Source: CAZTAK01 sp964611585
GTDB lineage: Bacteria > Pseudomonadota > Alphaproteobacteria > SHVP01
DNA length: 16,723 bases
Direction of reading: 5' to 3'
Assembly (NCBI GenBank): GCA_964611585.1
Contig: CAZTAK010000059.1
Span: 1 to 16,723, forward strand
The position numbers and the translations under genes are program-made. Positions 14,313-16,723 of this stretch are shown here, piece by piece. Under the pieces are notes generated by a model, which did not search any database, was not told the DNA's origin, and saw only the letters and a list, made by a program, of their open reading frames with translations. Numbering within the stretch: position 1 is the stretch's first letter; each line of letters starts with the position of its first letter.

Positions 14313-15152
14313 ATGGAGAATCAGATCGACCGCGGTTTCGTCCGCATCGAGGAGGGCCAGGTTCATTTCCGGCGCGTGGGCGATCCCGCCTCGGGCCGGC
14401 CGTTGGTGCTGGTTCATGCCTCGCCCTCGTCTTCGCTCAACCTCGTGCCGCTGATACAAGAGCTGGCCGGAACCCGGCCCCTTCTTGCCCCGGATACTCT
14501 GGGCCACGGCGATTCGGCGTGCGCCGCAATGGAGGTTCCGGACATCGTCTATTACGCGGGCGCACTCGGGCGCGTGCTCGACACCCTCGGCGTCGGCGAG
14601 ATCGACATCTACGGCACCCACACCGGGGCTTCCATCGCCAGTGAATTCGCCATCGCCCAGCCCGAACGTGTGCACCGGCTGGTGATCGACGGCATTGGCC
14701 TGTTCACGGCCGAAGAGCAGGCCGATCTTCTCGCCAACTATGCACCTGCCATGCAACCCGATGACCTCGGCAGCCAGTTGAACTGGGCCTGGCATTTCGT
14801 CCGCGATCAGGCGGTTTTCTTTCCCTGGTACCGCCGCGACGCCGAGCACCGTGGGGCCGGGGACATGCCGCCGCCGGAAGTCCTGCACGGCATCGTGGTC
14901 GAGGTGCTGAAGGCGATCACCACCTACCACCACGCCTACCGCGCCGCCTTTAGCCATAACAAGCGCGAGCGCCTGCCGCTGGTCAGCGTCCCGGCACTGG
15001 TCATGGGCGAAACCTCGGACCCGCTGTCGCCGACGCAGGACGAAGTCTGCGCCCTGTTGCCGGCAGGCGAGCTTGCGGACCTCTCGAACACACCGGACGG
15101 GGTGACGGCGGCCAAGGCCGCGGCGATCATCGAATTCATCGACCGCGACTAG
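14313..15152 (+). CDS. Alpha/beta-hydrolase-fold protein with GTHTG in place of GxSxG
   Basis: A 279-residue protein of the alpha/beta hydrolase fold. The oxyanion-hole region is 'LVLVHASPSSS' (31-41). 'LLAPDTLGHGDS' (57-68) and 'VIDGIGL' are typical core strands. At the nucleophile elbow, where active members have Gly-x-Ser-x-Gly (or Asp/Cys), this protein has 'YGTHTGAS' (100-107), placing His103 at the nucleophile position. An acid is available (D236 in 'MGETSDPLSP'), but the C-terminal catalytic His is not found in 'LSNTPDGVTAAKAA'. Proteins with a GxHTG elbow exist in annotated proteobacterial genomes, so it is probably a subfamily and not a broken gene, but the reaction is unknown. There is no convincing Shine-Dalgarno before 14313. 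The racemase-fold gene lies 275 bp downstream. Confidence 0.85.
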   Translation: MENQIDRGFVRIEEGQVHFRRVGDPASGRPLVLVHASPSSSLNLVPLIQELAGTRPLLAPDTLGHGDSACAAMEVPDIVYYAGALGRVLDTLGVGEIDIYGTHTGASIASEFAIAQPERVHRLVIDGIGLFTAEEQADLLANYAPAMQPDDLGSQLNWAWHFVRDQAVFFPWYRRDAEHRGAGDMPPPEVLHGIVVEVLKAITTYHHAYRAAFSHNKRERLPLVSVPALVMGETSDPLSPTQDEVCALLPAGELADLSNTPDGVTAAKAAAIIEFIDRD

Positions 15153-15195
15153 GTTCCGGACTCATACATCGCCAAATCGGCCTCCGCGGTCCGGT

Positions 15196-15330
15196 GTGGT
15201 CCTGATCAGCGATGGTGAGCGCATCATCGCCCTCGACACCGAGGGAAGTGACGGCGCCTTCGACGCTTGCGTGCCCCCGCGGCAACTGGACGGCACGCCG
15301 GTGCCGGTTCGCGACGACGGCAAGGACTCT
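15196..15330 (+). pseudogene. Possible gene fragment upstream of the racemase-like gene
   Basis: From GTG 15196, about 45 codons read 'VVLISDGERIIALDTEGSDG' and on to 'PVPVRDDGK'. They have the strong GC third-position pattern of a real gene of this genome, then become Arg/Cys-rich and run into the racemase-like gene in another frame. This could be the remnant of a coding sequence whose end was lost. There is no start signal and no recognised domain. Confidence 0.2.
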
Positions 15331-15427
15331 CGCGGCGGCAAGCGGTGCTTTCGGCGGTGCGCCGCATGGGCCATGATCGCCTCCCGCCATAGCAGGCCTA
15401 GCGCCGCACATGATCAGGGAGATAATC

Positions 15428-16192
15428 ATGGCCAGGATCCTCGTCATCGTTCCATTCGCCCTCAGTGAGCAGGGGCTCGCCAACCGACGCGCCCAGCTCG
15501 ACTCCGTTTCGTTCGGGCCGGGCATTGAATTCGACTTCCGTGGAGTCAAGGCCGGACCGGCGTTGCTCGACTGCTATCACGACTATGTCATGGGTGACCT
15601 TGCGCTGCTCGAGGTCGGCCTCAGCGCGCAGGAGGATGGCTACGACGCCATATGCATCGACACGATGAGCGATTCCGGAATGAACGCGATGCGCTCGGTG
15701 CTCGACATCCCGGTGATCGGGCCGGGGCGCGCTTCGTTCATGATGGCGCTCATGTTCGGCAGCAAGATGTCGGTCGTCACCCAGTGGGACGGCTGGATCC
15801 CGATCTACACGAAATTGGCGCACGAATATGGCGTCGCCGACAAGCTCGCCTCGGTCCGCTCTATCAACATGATGCCGGACCTTGAGAACCTTCTCGGCGG
15901 CAAAGAGGAGGAGGTCTTCCCGAAGCTCGTCGATTGCGCCATGAGGTGCATTGAGGAAGATGGCGCCGAGGTGATCCTGCTTGGTTCGACCACCATGCAC
16001 CAAGCCCACACCCATCTGGTTGCGAACCTGCCGGTACCCCTGATCAATCCCGGTCCGCTTACATACAAGCTTGCAGAATGCGTGCTCGGCCTTGGTTTGA
16101 CCCAAAGCCGCAAGGCCTATCCCAAGCCGAACATTCCCCAGCCGGCGATGATTCACGCCATGATGAATGCCGCGGCGACGATCGAGACCTAG
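15428..16192 (+). CDS. Asp/Glu/hydantoin racemase-fold protein lacking both catalytic Cys
   Basis: A 254-residue protein of the Asp/Glu/hydantoin racemase superfamily. Typical members use two Cys, one on each side of the substrate, for racemisation. The first half has 'YDAICIDTMSDSGM' (72-85) and 'VLDIPVIGPGRASF' (91-104); the second has 'DGAEVILLGSTTMHQAH' (178-194) and 'VPLINPG' (203-209). Where hydantoin racemases have 'C-F-x-D-P-G' this protein has 'T-M-S-D-S-G' (Thr79). Where they have 'LGCT.M' it has 'LGSTTM' (Ser187). The only nearby Cys is C76, off register. The overall length and fold landmarks are intact, so it is probably active on something other than a standard racemase reaction. 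ATG 15428 is chosen because AGGGAG sits 6 bases upstream; ATG 15410 is less well placed. Confidence 0.85.
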   Translation: MARILVIVPFALSEQGLANRRAQLDSVSFGPGIEFDFRGVKAGPALLDCYHDYVMGDLALLEVGLSAQEDGYDAICIDTMSDSGMNAMRSVLDIPVIGPGRASFMMALMFGSKMSVVTQWDGWIPIYTKLAHEYGVADKLASVRSINMMPDLENLLGGKEEEVFPKLVDCAMRCIEEDGAEVILLGSTTMHQAHTHLVANLPVPLINPGPLTYKLAECVLGLGLTQSRKAYPKPNIPQPAMIHAMMNAAATIET

Positions 16193-16696
16193 GCCGCCGG
16201 CGTCCCGGCATCCGTCGCACGGCCAAACGGCTGACGAAACCGCAAGGCGAGGGCGCGAGGATCGATGCCGTCCAACGTGCCGACGCCGATGGCGCGAGAC
16301 GGGCGATGTTGGTGGGTAGAGCTTTTCCCGTTCGCATGCGCTCACGCGCAAAGCTCTATCCCTTTGACATAGTACGCAAATCGTCGTCGCCGGCGATTCC
16401 GCCGGCTCGGGATTTGCGCTAGGCCTGCGGTCGCGGGTGTTTCTTGCGGCGCGCGGGTCGGAAGATCGGGAACTTGCTGGAACACCGCGTCAATGAAGGT
16501 ATCGGCGGTGGCCCGGCGCGCCGCCCAATTCACTACTATTCGTTCGGGAGAGCGGAACTTCGTTCTCCCATCCGCCCTGTTCGACTATCATCGGGCTCGG
16601 TTCGAGCCGCCTCAGGATGCCGGCTCAGGCTGGGATGACGCGCGCGAAGCCGCGGAATTGACGGGAAGGGGGGAGGAACGGGCGCTGCGCGCCCAC
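16193..16696. other. Repeat-bearing intergenic region
   Basis: About 500 bp between the racemase-like gene and the gene entering the right edge. I see no convincing gene. It holds the AGAGC-bounded palindrome at 16318-16357 and a second hairpin, GGCTCG-GTT-CGAGCC, at 16594-16608. The hairpin sits in sequence that resembles a dispersed repeat: the minus strand reads GTCATCCCAGCCTGAGCC near 16623-16640. Small frames here (60-114 codons) are Arg/Ala-rich and carry no domain. The promoter of the right-hand gene should be here but was not identified. Confidence 0.4.
16318..16357. repeat. AGAGC-bounded palindromic repeat
   Basis: Perfect 8-base arms AGAGCTTT (16318-16325) and AAAGCTCT (16350-16357) enclose a 24-base core with its own palindrome CGCATGCG (16333-16340). 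The TAGAGC left edge matches that of the element at 2853, so the two may belong to one dispersed family. Confidence 0.5.
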
Positions 16697-16702
16697 GGAG
16701 GA
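16697..16702 (+). promoter_or_regulatory. Shine-Dalgarno of the right-edge gene
   Basis: GGAGGA lies 5 bases before ATG 16708, the strongest ribosome binding site in the window. Confidence 0.7.
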
Positions 16703-16707
16703 TAAAA

Positions 16708-16723
16708 ATGAGCGACAACTGGG
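16708..16723 (+). CDS. Start of an unidentified gene (5 codons, cut by window edge)
   Basis: ATG followed by codons for Ser-Asp-Asn-Trp runs off the right edge. The perfect Shine-Dalgarno at proper spacing makes a real gene start likely. Too short to identify. Confidence 0.6.

Noticed and set aside
15398..16351. A 317-codon minus-strand frame opposite the racemase-fold gene
   Set aside because: His/Arg-rich shadow. The plus strand has a good Shine-Dalgarno and family motifs.
1..16723. CRISPR array or complete insertion sequence
   Set aside because: No regularly spaced direct repeats and no transposase frame were seen.

Overview
This is a GC-rich bacterial chromosomal window, most likely from an alphaproteobacterium (Rhodospirillales-like). 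The evidence is the RpoD C-terminus ending in KLRSFLDN, long high-GC reading frames with large antisense shadow frames, tagAGC-bounded palindromic intergenic repeats, and the mix of catabolic genes. No phage, IS element or CRISPR array is visible. The taxonomic call is an inference from composition and gene style, not from a database comparison.

Layout, left to right. (1) 1-363: the 3' end of the housekeeping sigma factor rpoD, closed by a good intrinsic terminator. (2) 364-1250: a conspicuously AT-richer island with one orphan frame of unknown function. (3) 1253-2854: a GMC-family FAD oxidoreductase, followed by a palindromic intergenic element and about 500 bp without a convincing gene. (4) 3496-6815: two tandem paralogous DHA1/Bcr-CflA-type MFS exporters and a ChaC-like gamma-glutamylcyclotransferase, closely packed and probably co-transcribed. 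(5) 6903-6979: a complete CAU-anticodon tRNA. (6) 7153-8604: a DUF1326 + DUF2182 pair, a cysteine-motif protein of unknown function followed by a Met-rich membrane protein. (7) 8605-9464: a lower-GC, gene-poor stretch with one possible small minus-strand gene. (8) 9465-13354: a compact molybdenum hydroxylase operon in M-S-L order (FAD subunit, 2Fe-2S subunit, molybdopterin subunit), with a MoaD/ThiS-like protein four bases behind the large subunit. (9) 13484-14064 on the minus strand: a GIY-YIG nuclease-domain protein and a small secreted protein, convergent to the molybdenum operon. (10) 14313-16192: an alpha/beta-hydrolase-fold protein with His at the nucleophile position, and an Asp/Glu/hydantoin-racemase-fold protein lacking both expected catalytic cysteines. 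(11) 16193-16723: a repeat-bearing intergenic region, and the start of a new gene behind a perfect Shine-Dalgarno.

Working together: the window reads as a catabolic and accessory neighbourhood next to a core gene. The GMC dehydrogenase, the molybdenum hydroxylase, the hydrolase-fold protein and the racemase-fold protein are all compatible with breakdown of organic substrates, but no substrate can be named from sequence. The best candidates for undescribed biochemistry are the DUF1326/DUF2182 pair and the two enzyme-fold proteins that have lost their canonical catalytic residues.
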